Made by a program: the position numbers and the translations under genes
Shown here: piece after piece, positions 30,550-40,020 of the stretch
How the letters are laid out: each line of letters starts with the position of its first letter
How positions within the stretch are numbered: the stretch's first letter is position 1
The notes under the pieces: model-generated
Told to the model about the DNA's origin: nothing
Database searches by the model: none
Seen by the model: the letters and a program-made list of their open reading frames with translations, nothing else
DNA from: Burkholderiales bacterium
GTDB taxonomy: Bacteria; Pseudomonadota; Gammaproteobacteria; Burkholderiales; SG8-39
DNA length: 43,887 nucleotides
Assembly: GCA_014860395.1 (NCBI GenBank)
Contig: JACZJU010000286.1
Coordinates: 1-43,887 of the forward strand
Direction: 5' to 3'

Positions 30550-31644
30550 ATGAGGATTCTCCACACCGAAGCTTCCTGCGGCTGGGGGGGCCAGGAAATC
30601 CGCATTCTGGAAGAAGCGAAAGGCTTGATCGCGCGAGGTCATGAAGTGACCCTTGCCTGCCCCGCCGCGGCACATATTTTCGCCGCCGCACCGCGCTTTG
30701 GCGTGCCGGCGGTCGACCTGCCGATCGCGCGCAAGAACCTGGCTGGACTATTTGCCCTGCGCCGCCATTTGGCCCAAGCGCGACCGGACGTCGTAAATAC
30801 TCATAGCTCTACCGACAGCTGGCTTACCGCGCTGGCATGCACCGCGCTACGCCGCAGCCCGCCAGTCGTGCGCACCCGCCACATATCCGCCCCGGTTCCA
30901 CGGAACGCGGCCAGCCGCTGGCTGTACGGCGGCGCGGTATCTCACGTCGTCACCACCGGCGAAGCCCTGCGACTACAACTGATCGAGGGGTCCGGTGTAG
31001 CACCTGAGCGCGTCACCTCGGTTCCCACCGGGATCGACACCGTACGCTTCTCGCCCGCCGACAAACGGGCAGCGCGAATGGCGCTGGGGCTAGCCCCTGA
31101 CGGCCGCATCATCGGCATCGTCGCGACGCTGCGCAGCTGGAAGGGCCATCTGTATTTGCTCGAGGCGTTCGCCAAGCTCGCCCGGCCGGAGGCGACGCTG
31201 CTGATCATCGGCGAGGGGCCGATGCGCGGACCCATCGAGGCGAAAGTTGCCGAGCTGCAGCTTGCCAGCCGCGTGCGCCTGCTCGGCCAACAGGACAAGC
31301 CGGAAGACTGGCTGCGCGCGCTCGATATCTTCTGTCTTCCTTCCTACGCCAACGAAGGCGTGCCACAGGCGATTATCCAGGCGATGATGACCGGCCTGCC
31401 GGTTGTCACCACACCTGTCGGTGCCATCCTCGAAGCGGTGAACGATGGGGAAACGGCACTGATCGTGCCGCCCAAGGATGCCTCCGCCCTGGCCGCGGCC
31501 ATAGCCCGGCTAATGCAGGAGCCGGACCTGGCGGCGCGCCTTGGCCATGCCGCCCGCGACCGGGCTCTGCAACGCTTCTCCCGCGACGCCATGCTGGATC
31601 GCATGGAGAGCGTGTTTCGCAACGTCCTGAGGGAAGCGAAATGA
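30550..31644 (+). CDS. GT4-family glycosyltransferase
   Basis: MRILHTEASCGWGGQEIRILEEAKGLIARGHEV, FCLPSYANEGVPQAIIQAMMTGLPVVTT. Confidence 0.9.
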   Translation: MRILHTEASCGWGGQEIRILEEAKGLIARGHEVTLACPAAAHIFAAAPRFGVPAVDLPIARKNLAGLFALRRHLAQARPDVVNTHSSTDSWLTALACTALRRSPPVVRTRHISAPVPRNAASRWLYGGAVSHVVTTGEALRLQLIEGSGVAPERVTSVPTGIDTVRFSPADKRAARMALGLAPDGRIIGIVATLRSWKGHLYLLEAFAKLARPEATLLIIGEGPMRGPIEAKVAELQLASRVRLLGQQDKPEDWLRALDIFCLPSYANEGVPQAIIQAMMTGLPVVTTPVGAILEAVNDGETALIVPPKDASALAAAIARLMQEPDLAARLGHAARDRALQRFSRDAMLDRMESVFRNVLREAK

Positions 31645-32360
31645 ATTTTGACTGGACCCGCATCTCCGACGACCCCAACAACCGCAAAGCCAAGGCCGAA
31701 GCGCGTGCGCTCTTGCCCCTGCTGCGCAAGGTTCATACCGACACCGACCTGACCGGATTCGTCGAGCGGGCCGTCGCCGGTAAGCGCGTCCTCGACATCG
31801 GCGTCGTCTCCCACAGCGCCCGCTATTTCGACGAGCCGGGCTGGCGCCACGGCCGCATACACAGGTCAGCCGGATACTGCCTGGGGCTGGACATTCTCGA
31901 ACCGCTGGTGGCCGAGCTGAACGGCCGCGGCTTCAACGTCCGCTGCGTCGATGCAACATCGGAGCTCGACCTGGGCGAACGTTTCGACACGGTATTCATC
32001 GGCGATGTCATGGAGCACGTTGACAATCCCTCGGCCTTACTCCTTTTCGCCAAGCGCCACTTGAGTCCGGCAGGCCGCATCTTTGCGGCGACACCGAATC
32101 CTTTTAGCCGCAAGTTCGTGCGCCAGTTCTTCCGCGAGGGCGTTGTTGTGGTGAATCTGGATCACATGGCCTGGTTCACCCCGACCATGGCGCTGGAAAT
32201 CAGCCGCCGCATCGGACTGCGCCTGCAGGCTTATCATCTGGTCAAACCTATCGGTGGAATCGGCGGCGCAGTTAAGATGCTTGCCTGGCGCCTCGGTATT
32301 TCTCCGGTGGAATACTCCTTCCCTGACTACCTGTTCGAGTTCTCCTTGCCCGAGAAATAG
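31641..32360 (+). CDS. Class I SAM-dependent methyltransferase
   Basis: RVLDIGVVSHSARYF, FDTVFIGDVMEHVDNPSALLLFAKRHLSPAGRIFAATPNPFSRK; starts in the upstream stop (ATGA). Confidence 0.82.
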   Translation: MNFDWTRISDDPNNRKAKAEARALLPLLRKVHTDTDLTGFVERAVAGKRVLDIGVVSHSARYFDEPGWRHGRIHRSAGYCLGLDILEPLVAELNGRGFNVRCVDATSELDLGERFDTVFIGDVMEHVDNPSALLLFAKRHLSPAGRIFAATPNPFSRKFVRQFFREGVVVVNLDHMAWFTPTMALEISRRIGLRLQAYHLVKPIGGIGGAVKMLAWRLGISPVEYSFPDYLFEFSLPEK

Positions 32361-32362
32361 GC

Positions 32363-33391
32363 ATGCCGTTCCCCGATCCGCCGCCAACCAATATACTTTT
32401 CATTGCTGTCTCCCGTATCGGCGATACCCTGTTCGCCACTCCTACCATTCGGGCAGTAGCAGCAGCATTTCCAGCGGCGCGCATTACCGTGCTCGCACAC
32501 CCCAAACGCGCCGAAGTCCTGCAGCATCTGCCCTTTGTGTCCCGTGTCGGCGCCATCACCAAGAACCGCGCGACTTGGTGCGGTTGGCTTGGCGGAAAAT
32601 CTTTCGATCTCGCTTTCGTCTTCGGCTTTGACCAAGCACTGGTGGCCTACGCCCTGAGGGTGTCGGAGCGGGTCGTGGCCTTCGAGCAGGAAAATGCCTC
32701 TCTGAACCGAAGACTCTTCGCCGCCATTGCTCGTCCCGCTTTCCAAAGCGAGCATGCCGTGCGCCAGCTCCTGCGCCTGCCTGCAGCAGTCGGGATTCTT
32801 CCGGCCGGTCTGCGCATTGCCTTCCAATCTACCCCTTTGGAAACCGCAGCGGCGCGCCGACGCCTGAACGACGCAGGCTTCGGCAACAGCCGACCGCTGG
32901 TCGGACTGCAAGTCGCCAGTTTCGCCACCAAATCCTACCGCGACTGGCCGATCGAAAACTTTGCCGCGCTTTGCGATCGCATCACATCGCGTTGGCCGCA
33001 AGCCCGCTTCCTCATTTTTGGCGGCTCCGCGGAACGCCTGCGAACTGACTGGCTGAAACAGCATCTAGGCGAGCGCGCTGCGCTGTTCGCCGGCAGTCTC
33101 AGCTTGAGGGATACTGCGGCCCTGATGACGCTTACCGATCTCTACATCGGCGTGGACACCGGCCCTACACACATCATGAGCGCCTTCGACATCCCACTGG
33201 TCGCCCTCTACCACTGCGTCTCATCCTCCAAGCTCACCGGGCCGCTCGACCATCCTTGCGCCTATGTGATCGACCACCCCGCAGCGCGCGAGCGCTGCAC
33301 CGAGATGACAGAGATGGCGGACATCCATGTCGACACCGTTTTCGCAGAAGTGGAGCGGGCGATGACGCAACATCCCCCGCGCCAGCGATGA
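32363..33391 (+). CDS. GT9-family (heptosyltransferase-like) glycosyltransferase
   Basis: ILFIAVSRIGDTLFATPTIRAVAAAFPAARITVLAHP, GVDTGPTHIMSAFDIPLVALY. Confidence 0.87.
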   Translation: MPFPDPPPTNILFIAVSRIGDTLFATPTIRAVAAAFPAARITVLAHPKRAEVLQHLPFVSRVGAITKNRATWCGWLGGKSFDLAFVFGFDQALVAYALRVSERVVAFEQENASLNRRLFAAIARPAFQSEHAVRQLLRLPAAVGILPAGLRIAFQSTPLETAAARRRLNDAGFGNSRPLVGLQVASFATKSYRDWPIENFAALCDRITSRWPQARFLIFGGSAERLRTDWLKQHLGERAALFAGSLSLRDTAALMTLTDLYIGVDTGPTHIMSAFDIPLVALYHCVSSSKLTGPLDHPCAYVIDHPAARERCTEMTEMADIHVDTVFAEVERAMTQHPPRQR

Positions 33392-34446
33392 GGTTCGTTT
33401 TCGTCGTCACCAATCTAGCCGGCGGCGGAGCCGAGAAGGCCATCGTCAAGCTAGCTGAGGGCTTGGCCGACAAGCGGCATGACGTCGAGCTCACGTTGCT
33501 GGAAGACCGGGTCGCGCATGCACGGCCCCAGGGTGTGAAAGTGTCAGCTCTGACAACGTCGGCATCCAAAGGCTGGCTAGGCAAACGCCTGCTGGCGCAC
33601 CGCCTCGCCCGACATCTGTCGGCGCCCTACGACCTGCTGGTATCCACCCTGCCCTTCGCCGACGAAGTGACCACGCTGGCCAATCTTCCGCGCCATTGGT
33701 GTCGCATCGCCAATACCCTGTCGAGCGAGATCGCCAAACTTGCCGCCGATCAGCCCGCCAGGGCGCGCCGACGGCTGAAACGCTACCGGCACCTTTATCG
33801 AAAGCGGCCGCTGATCGCTGTCTCCAACGGCGTAGCGCACGACCTGCGCCACGAAATTGGCGCAGACGGACCGATAGAGATCATCCCGAACCCCTTCGAC
33901 CTGGACGCATTGCGGCAGACTGCCGGCATCGCAACGCCGGGCCTGCCGGCTCGGCCCTATGTCATCCATGTCGGTCGCTTCGCCCGGCAGAAGCGCCATG
34001 ACCTGTTGCTGGACGCATGGACGCGCGTCCGTACCGATCTCCTGTTGGTATTGCTGACCGCACCCGACGCGAAGCTGCAGGCCATGATAGATAGCCGCGG
34101 CCTTTCCGATCGAGTGTTGGTTGCCGGTTTCCAGCTTAATCCCTACCCATGGATCGCTGGCGCCGACCTCCTCGTGCTCTGCTCCGACCATGAAGGCCTG
34201 CCCAATGTTCTGATCGAGGCGCTTGCCTGCGGTACGCCAACAGTGAGCACCGACTGTCCCTCCGGGCCGCGGGAGATACTGGCTGCCTTTCCGGAATGCC
34301 TGGTGCCCTGCGGCGATGTCGCCGCGCTGGCGAAGGTGATTTCCGAAAATCTTGCCGCCCCGATCGACCCGAGCAAGGTCGATCTTTCCACCTTTGAGAT
34401 GAGCAGCGTCCTTGCTGCTTATGAACGACTCGCGGGCCAGGGCTGA
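33388..34446 (+). CDS. GT4-family glycosyltransferase
   Basis: MRFVFVVTNLAGGGAEKAIVKLAEGL start (ATGA overlap), HVGRFARQKRHDLLLDAW, LCSDHEGLPNVLIEALACGTPTVSTDCPSGPREIL. Confidence 0.9.
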   Translation: MRFVFVVTNLAGGGAEKAIVKLAEGLADKRHDVELTLLEDRVAHARPQGVKVSALTTSASKGWLGKRLLAHRLARHLSAPYDLLVSTLPFADEVTTLANLPRHWCRIANTLSSEIAKLAADQPARARRRLKRYRHLYRKRPLIAVSNGVAHDLRHEIGADGPIEIIPNPFDLDALRQTAGIATPGLPARPYVIHVGRFARQKRHDLLLDAWTRVRTDLLLVLLTAPDAKLQAMIDSRGLSDRVLVAGFQLNPYPWIAGADLLVLCSDHEGLPNVLIEALACGTPTVSTDCPSGPREILAAFPECLVPCGDVAALAKVISENLAAPIDPSKVDLSTFEMSSVLAAYERLAGQG

Positions 34447-34448
34447 GC

Positions 34449-36293
34449 ATGTGCGGCGTACTCGGCATGGTCGGCACCCGCTGGCGCGAGCATGTAAGCG
34501 GCGCGCTGGATACGCTGCAAGCGCGCGGCCCGGACGGCCACGGCGTGGTGGAGTCCGGCGCGGCGGTGTTCGGCCATCGGCGCCTTGCGATCATCGACCT
34601 CGCCGGCGGCGCGCAGCCGATGCAAAGCGAAGACCGTCGCTGGACCCTGGCGTTCAACGGCGAGATCTACAACTTCAGGGAACTGCGCGCGGAACTGCAA
34701 GCCCAGGGTTGGCCGTTTCATACCCAGTCCGACACCGAAGTGCTGCTGCAGGGCTGGCGCGCCTGGGGAGAAACGCTGCTCGACCGGCTCGACGGCATCT
34801 TCGCCTTCGCCCTCTGGGATGCGCAGGCGCAGCGCCTGCTGCTGGTGCGCGACCGCGTCGGGGTGAAGCCGCTGTTCTACGCCGCCTTGGACGGCGGGAT
34901 GGTCTTCGCCTCCACCCTGGCGCCCTTTTTCGCGCTGCCCGGATTCCCGCGCCGCCTGGACCATGAAGCCCTGCGCGACTACCTCGCCTGCCAGGCGGTG
35001 CAGTCGCCACACTCCATCCTGCGCGATGTGCGCCAGTTGCCGCCCGCCACTGTGCTGCTGTTCGAACACGAAGGCACCCGGCTGAGGATGCGCCGCTACT
35101 GGCAGCCGCCGGCGCCGCGGGCAGCCGCGCCGTCGTTTTCCGGCGCGCTGGAAGCGGTGGATGCCGCGCTGCGCGAGAGCGTGCGCCGCCAAATGGTGGC
35201 CGACGTGCCGCTGGGCGCCTTCCTCTCCGGCGGCATCGACTCCAGCCTGATGGTGCATTACATGGCGGAAGCCGGCGTGCAGCCGCTAAAAACCTTCAAT
35301 ATCCGCTTTGCGCAGGCGGGCTTCGACGAAACCCCGGCCGCACGCGCAGTCGCGGACCACTACGCCACCGAGCACGCAGTGATCGACGCGCCGGCGATCG
35401 ATGCCGCCACATTCGAAGCCGCCATCGCCGCACTCGACCAGCCGCTGGCCGATCCGGCCTATGTGGCGACGCATGAGTTGTCCCGCTTCACCCGCCAGGC
35501 TGTCACCGTAGCCATCAGCGGCGACGGCGGCGACGAGCTGTTTGCCGGCTACCCGCGTTTCTCGCAAACCGAAAACCGCTTTCCCGACAACCTAGTCCGC
35601 CGCCTGCTGCGCAGCGGCGTGCGTGCCGGCTGGCTGCCCGGAAATCTGCTGCGCCGCGGCCTGGCCGGACGCGAAATGATGCTCTACCGGCAAGTCGAAT
35701 TGGGCCCGTTCACGCGCTCGCGCAAGGATCTCGGACACTATCTCAACCCGGCTGCCCTCGCTGCCTGCCGGCCGCAGGACACCCTGGCGCTGTGGCGCGA
35801 GCTGACCCTGGGTTATGGGCGCGGCATGGACACCGCCAGCCTGATGCGCGCAGACCTGTGGACCTATCTGTCCGAGGATTGTCTGGTCAAGACCGACCGC
35901 GCGAGCATGAACCACAGTCTGGAAGTGCGCGTGCCGCTGCTCGGCAACCCGGTGCTGGACCTGGTGCTGGACTGGCCCGCCGGCGTGCATTACGATGCCG
36001 AGGGCGGCAAGGCATTGCTGCGCGCCCTGGCCCGCCGGCATTTGCCGGAAGCTGTGTGGAATCGGCCCAAACACGGCTTTTCCGTGCCCTTGCAGCACTA
36101 TTTCAACGGACAATGGAACGCCGCCTGCGAGCATTACATCGCCCGCTGCGGCGAACTGGCGCCGTTCCTGAACGCCGCTGCCGTCCACCAGCTCTGGCAG
36201 GCGGCGAAACAGGGCAAGGCTTCCCGGCGCCTCGCCTACACCTTCGTGGTGCTGCTGATCTGGCTGGCCGCACACCCCTTGTCGAACGACTGA
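34449..36293 (+). CDS. asnB: Asparagine synthase (glutamine-hydrolysing), glycan-cluster type
   Basis: MCGVLGMVG class II amidotransferase Cys2, RGPDGHG, FNGEIYN, LSGGIDSSLMVHYM, SGDGGDELFAGY. Confidence 0.95.
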   Translation: MCGVLGMVGTRWREHVSGALDTLQARGPDGHGVVESGAAVFGHRRLAIIDLAGGAQPMQSEDRRWTLAFNGEIYNFRELRAELQAQGWPFHTQSDTEVLLQGWRAWGETLLDRLDGIFAFALWDAQAQRLLLVRDRVGVKPLFYAALDGGMVFASTLAPFFALPGFPRRLDHEALRDYLACQAVQSPHSILRDVRQLPPATVLLFEHEGTRLRMRRYWQPPAPRAAAPSFSGALEAVDAALRESVRRQMVADVPLGAFLSGGIDSSLMVHYMAEAGVQPLKTFNIRFAQAGFDETPAARAVADHYATEHAVIDAPAIDAATFEAAIAALDQPLADPAYVATHELSRFTRQAVTVAISGDGGDELFAGYPRFSQTENRFPDNLVRRLLRSGVRAGWLPGNLLRRGLAGREMMLYRQVELGPFTRSRKDLGHYLNPAALAACRPQDTLALWRELTLGYGRGMDTASLMRADLWTYLSEDCLVKTDRASMNHSLEVRVPLLGNPVLDLVLDWPAGVHYDAEGGKALLRALARRHLPEAVWNRPKHGFSVPLQHYFNGQWNAACEHYIARCGELAPFLNAAAVHQLWQAAKQGKASRRLAYTFVVLLIWLAAHPLSND

Positions 36294-36305
36294 AAAGAGC
36301 AAGCC

Positions 36306-37040
36306 TTGATCAGACCCGGCGGAAAAACCGATAAACGCATCAAGCGCATCCTCTGGCGCTTGCCGAAGGCCGGCTATACGACCAATTTCGGCGTGCGCCT
36401 GCCGATGAAACATCCCGCGATCACGCCGCCGATCCTCAAGGACATTTTCTTCGGCGTGTACGAATCCAAAGAAGCCGAACTGGTGCAGAAGAAGATCGCC
36501 GCCGATGACGTGGTGATGGAAGTTGGCGCCGGCATCGGCTTCCTCTCCGCTCTTAGCGCGAAAGCTGTCGGCAGCGAGCGCGTATTTGCCTACGAAGCCA
36601 ACCCGCAGCTGATGGAAGTCATCAAGCAGGTACATGCCCTTAATGGAGTAGCGCCAACGGTCAGCAATGTGCTGCTGGGCGAAGGCGAAGGCGAGTGCGA
36701 CTTCTGGCTGGCAAAGGATTACTGGGCCTCTTCACTGATCCAGGGATCCGAGGACGCCACCCGCATCCGCGTCAGGCAGATCGACCTCAATCAGGAAATC
36801 CAGCGTATCCAGCCCAGTTTCATGATCCTCGACATCGAGGGCGGCGAATATGAGTTTCTGCGCCACGCGCGGCTGGATCCGATCCGTAAGATCGTAATCG
36901 AGGTCCATCCCCATGTGCTCGGCTACGCCCGCATCTCGGAAATGCTGAGCTGGCTGTTCGCCGCCGGCTTTGCGCTGGATCTGGGCAATATGCGCAAGCA
37001 CGTCCTCTATCTGTTCAAGGAGGAGGTGGCGACAACGTGA
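36306..37040 (+). CDS. FkbM-family methyltransferase
   Basis: VMEVGAGIGFLSALSAKAVGSERVFAYEANPQLMEVIKQV, FMILDIEGGEYEFL. Confidence 0.85.
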   Translation: MIRPGGKTDKRIKRILWRLPKAGYTTNFGVRLPMKHPAITPPILKDIFFGVYESKEAELVQKKIAADDVVMEVGAGIGFLSALSAKAVGSERVFAYEANPQLMEVIKQVHALNGVAPTVSNVLLGEGEGECDFWLAKDYWASSLIQGSEDATRIRVRQIDLNQEIQRIQPSFMILDIEGGEYEFLRHARLDPIRKIVIEVHPHVLGYARISEMLSWLFAAGFALDLGNMRKHVLYLFKEEVATT

Positions 37041-37999
37041 ATCCGATGCTTAGCCTGGTGGTGCCAGTCTACAACGTAGCGCCCTTTCTGGAACGCTGCA
37101 TGGCGAGCCTGGCCGCGCAAGATCTGGACGGCATGGAAATCGTGTGCGTCGACGACGGTTCCACCGACGATTGCCCGGCCATCCTCGCCAGCTATGCAGC
37201 CCGGCATGCGCAAATACGCGTGATCCGCCAGGAAAACGGCGGCCTGTCAGCCGCCCGCAACACCGGGCTGGCCCACATCAGCGGCGAGTATGTGGCTTTC
37301 GTCGATTCCGACGACTGGATCGAGCCCGGCTACTATCGCCGCCTGCTCGATCTGGCACGCACGAAAGATCTGGACATGGCGCACAGCAATGCGATGTACC
37401 ACTTCGAAGGCCGCCGCGAAGACCGCCCGATCTATCTCGACGAACTTTCCACCGAAGTCATGCCGGGCCGCGAGGTGCTGCGCCGCCGTCTGGCGGAAAA
37501 GACCTTGCTGCACATGGTGTGGATGCATCTGTACCGGCGCGATTTCATCGAGCGCCTGGGCTTGCGTTTCGTGCCGCGCCTGATCCACGAAGACGTGCTG
37601 TGGACGACGCGCGCGTTTCTGGAAGCGCAGCGGGTAGCCTACGACCCCACCCCCGGCTATTTCTATCGACAGCGCCACCGGCGGCCGGCGCCGGACACCA
37701 GGGACAAACATCTGGAAGCGGAGATTGCCAGTTTCGCCTATATCGCCCGCGGGATGACCGAGCTGGCTGCGCCGCTGCGCGAAGACCCGGAGCTGCAACA
37801 GCTGCTGCACTGGCAGCTGGTGGACGGCGCCCTGTCCATTTTCCACAAGCTGCGCCAAGTGAATTCGCCCGGGCTGCGCCGCCGTCTTTACCGCCAGTTG
37901 CGCCGCGACGGCGTCTACGGCTTGCTCTGGAACCATGCAACCTTGAGCGCGCAGCGCCGCCGCGTCGCGCGCTCCTGGCTGAAGAGCTGGATGGCATGA
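37037..37999 (+). CDS. GT2-family glycosyltransferase
   Basis: MLSLVVPVYNVAPFLERCMASLAAQDLDGMEIVCVDDGSTDD, NGGLSAARNTGLAHISGEYVAFVDSDDWI. Confidence 0.93.
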   Translation: MNPMLSLVVPVYNVAPFLERCMASLAAQDLDGMEIVCVDDGSTDDCPAILASYAARHAQIRVIRQENGGLSAARNTGLAHISGEYVAFVDSDDWIEPGYYRRLLDLARTKDLDMAHSNAMYHFEGRREDRPIYLDELSTEVMPGREVLRRRLAEKTLLHMVWMHLYRRDFIERLGLRFVPRLIHEDVLWTTRAFLEAQRVAYDPTPGYFYRQRHRRPAPDTRDKHLEAEIASFAYIARGMTELAAPLREDPELQQLLHWQLVDGALSIFHKLRQVNSPGLRRRLYRQLRRDGVYGLLWNHATLSAQRRRVARSWLKSWMA

Positions 38000-38021
38000 G
38001 CAGCGCCGGCCACGCCTGCAG

Positions 38022-38990
38022 TTGAGCCTGTCCGTGCAGCGCGACACCGTCATACTCAACTATCGCAAGGGCTTCCCGCCGCTGAAGGAAGCGTTCGAGC
38101 AAATAGGCTGCCGCGTGGTGGAAAACGCCTGGGCGCCGGCGCCGGACCTGCTGGCGCAATGTGAGGCCTGTGTGGTCAATCTATACGAAGCGGTCCGCAA
38201 TCCCTGGTCCACGCTCGCTCTCAAGCGCCGCCTGAAACAAGCCGGGGTGCCGCTGATGGGCCTGGACCGCGACGCGCCCTGGCACATGGGCATACGCTGG
38301 CGCCGGCTTGCCTTGTTCCGGCTGCTGCGCCCGCTCGACATCTACGCCAGCCATACCCTGCAGCCGACCTGGAATTTCGCGCCGCGCAAGATTTACAACG
38401 CGAACGCCGTCTGGGTGCGCAACTTCAATCTGCACGGCCACACGCTGGAGGAGATGCGCGATCCCGCCTTCTATGAATACGACGTTTCCTTTCTCGGCAA
38501 TATGGATGGCGAGCGGTACAAGGAGCATGCCGAGCGTGCGCGCTTCTTCGCGGCATTGAGGCCGCGCCTGGATGCGCTTGGCGTTCGCCATTACATCAGG
38601 CACTCTTCCGGAATCACCGAGGCCGAACAGATACACGTGATCCAGCGCTCGCGCATCAACCTGTCCTACCGCTCCTCCTGCGACCACGGCGGCACACTGA
38701 GCTGGGGCCTGCCGGAACGCTGTTACGGGGTGCCGGCGCGCGGCGGCTTCCTGCTCACCGACGAGCGCCGCCACGCTGCCGACGACTTCGACCTTGCAAC
38801 CGAGTGGGCGGGCTTCACCGACCTGGACGATTGTGTGGCCAGAGTTCAGCATTGGCTTGCCCACTTCGAGGAATCCCGGCGCATCGCCGAGGCAGCTCAT
38901 ACCAGGGTAATGCGGGATCACACTTATGAGAAACGCGCCAAGCATCTGATCGGTGCCGCACAAGCCTGGCGAAGTAATCGGGCAAGCTAA
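38022..38990 (+). CDS. CgeB/Glyco_trans_1_2-like glycosyltransferase
   Basis: YDVSFLGNMDGERYKEHAERARFF, IQRSRINLSYRS, ERCYGVPARGGFLLTDER. TTG start. Confidence 0.65.
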   Translation: MSLSVQRDTVILNYRKGFPPLKEAFEQIGCRVVENAWAPAPDLLAQCEACVVNLYEAVRNPWSTLALKRRLKQAGVPLMGLDRDAPWHMGIRWRRLALFRLLRPLDIYASHTLQPTWNFAPRKIYNANAVWVRNFNLHGHTLEEMRDPAFYEYDVSFLGNMDGERYKEHAERARFFAALRPRLDALGVRHYIRHSSGITEAEQIHVIQRSRINLSYRSSCDHGGTLSWGLPERCYGVPARGGFLLTDERRHAADDFDLATEWAGFTDLDDCVARVQHWLAHFEESRRIAEAAHTRVMRDHTYEKRAKHLIGAAQAWRSNRAS

Positions 38991-39012
38991 TTGAATTGGG
39001 CTCGCAGGCACG

Positions 39013-40020
39013 ATGAACCCATCCGCCGCACAAAAAATACTCGTCATCCGCCGCGACAACATCGGCGACCTGGTATGCACGACGCCGCTCCTGCGGGCCT
39101 TGCGCGCGCAGCTGCCGGCGGCGCGCATCGTCGTACTGGCGACGCGTTACAACGCCGGCGTACTGGCCGGCAATCCCGACATTGACCTGCTTTGCTCCTA
39201 CACCAAGATCAAGCACCGCGCGGTGGGCGAGTCGGCGCTCCGCATCTATCTGCAGCGGATACAGACCATACTCGCCCTGCGCCGCGAACGCTTCGACTGG
39301 GTGCTGCTGCCCGGCGGCGCACAAGCGAGTTCGCTGCGCTTCGCACGCTGGATCGGCGGCAGCCGGCTGCTCGTGCGCGGCGACGAGGACGTGGTTGCGG
39401 GTCCGCACGAGGTGGAGCAAAGCTGTCACCTGCTCGCGCGTATGGGCCTGCACTACGAGACCCCAGCGCCGCGCGTAGTACCGAGTTCTGACGAACGGGC
39501 GCGAATCGACGCCCTCATCGCCGGCGCCTTGCCGCGGCGGCCGCCCCGGCTGATCGGCCTGCACATCAGCGCGCGCAAACCATCGCAGCGCTGGCCGGCC
39601 GAGTCGTTCGCCGAACTGGCACGGCGTCTGGCGGCGCAAGATGCCGCATTCCTGCTGCTGTGGGCGCCAGGAAGCGCGGATAACGCGCAACACCCGGGGG
39701 ACGACGAGAAGGCCGCGCGCGTGCAGGAGCTGGCGGCGGGAGTTCCGATCGTGGCCCTACCGACGCAGCGACTGGAAGATCTGATTGCCGCCTTGTCTGC
39801 GTGCGACGCGGTGATTTGCGGCGATGGCGGCGCCATGCATGTGGCAGCCGGGCTGGGCAAACCCATGGTCTGCCTGTTCGGACAGTCCACCGCGGAGCGG
39901 TGGCATCCCTGGGGCATGACCTACGAACTGCTGCAGATGCCCAGCATGGAAGTGAAAGACATATCGGTGGACGCCGTGGCGCGCGCTTACGCCGCATTGC
40001 GCGGCGACTGCCTCAAATAA
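39013..40020 (+). CDS. GT9-family glycosyltransferase
   Basis: ILVIRRDNIGDLVCTTPLLRALRAQLPAARIVVLAT, CGDGGAMHVAAGLGKPMVCLFGQS. Confidence 0.9.
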   Translation: MNPSAAQKILVIRRDNIGDLVCTTPLLRALRAQLPAARIVVLATRYNAGVLAGNPDIDLLCSYTKIKHRAVGESALRIYLQRIQTILALRRERFDWVLLPGGAQASSLRFARWIGGSRLLVRGDEDVVAGPHEVEQSCHLLARMGLHYETPAPRVVPSSDERARIDALIAGALPRRPPRLIGLHISARKPSQRWPAESFAELARRLAAQDAAFLLLWAPGSADNAQHPGDDEKAARVQELAAGVPIVALPTQRLEDLIAALSACDAVICGDGGAMHVAAGLGKPMVCLFGQSTAERWHPWGMTYELLQMPSMEVKDISVDAVARAYAALRGDCLK

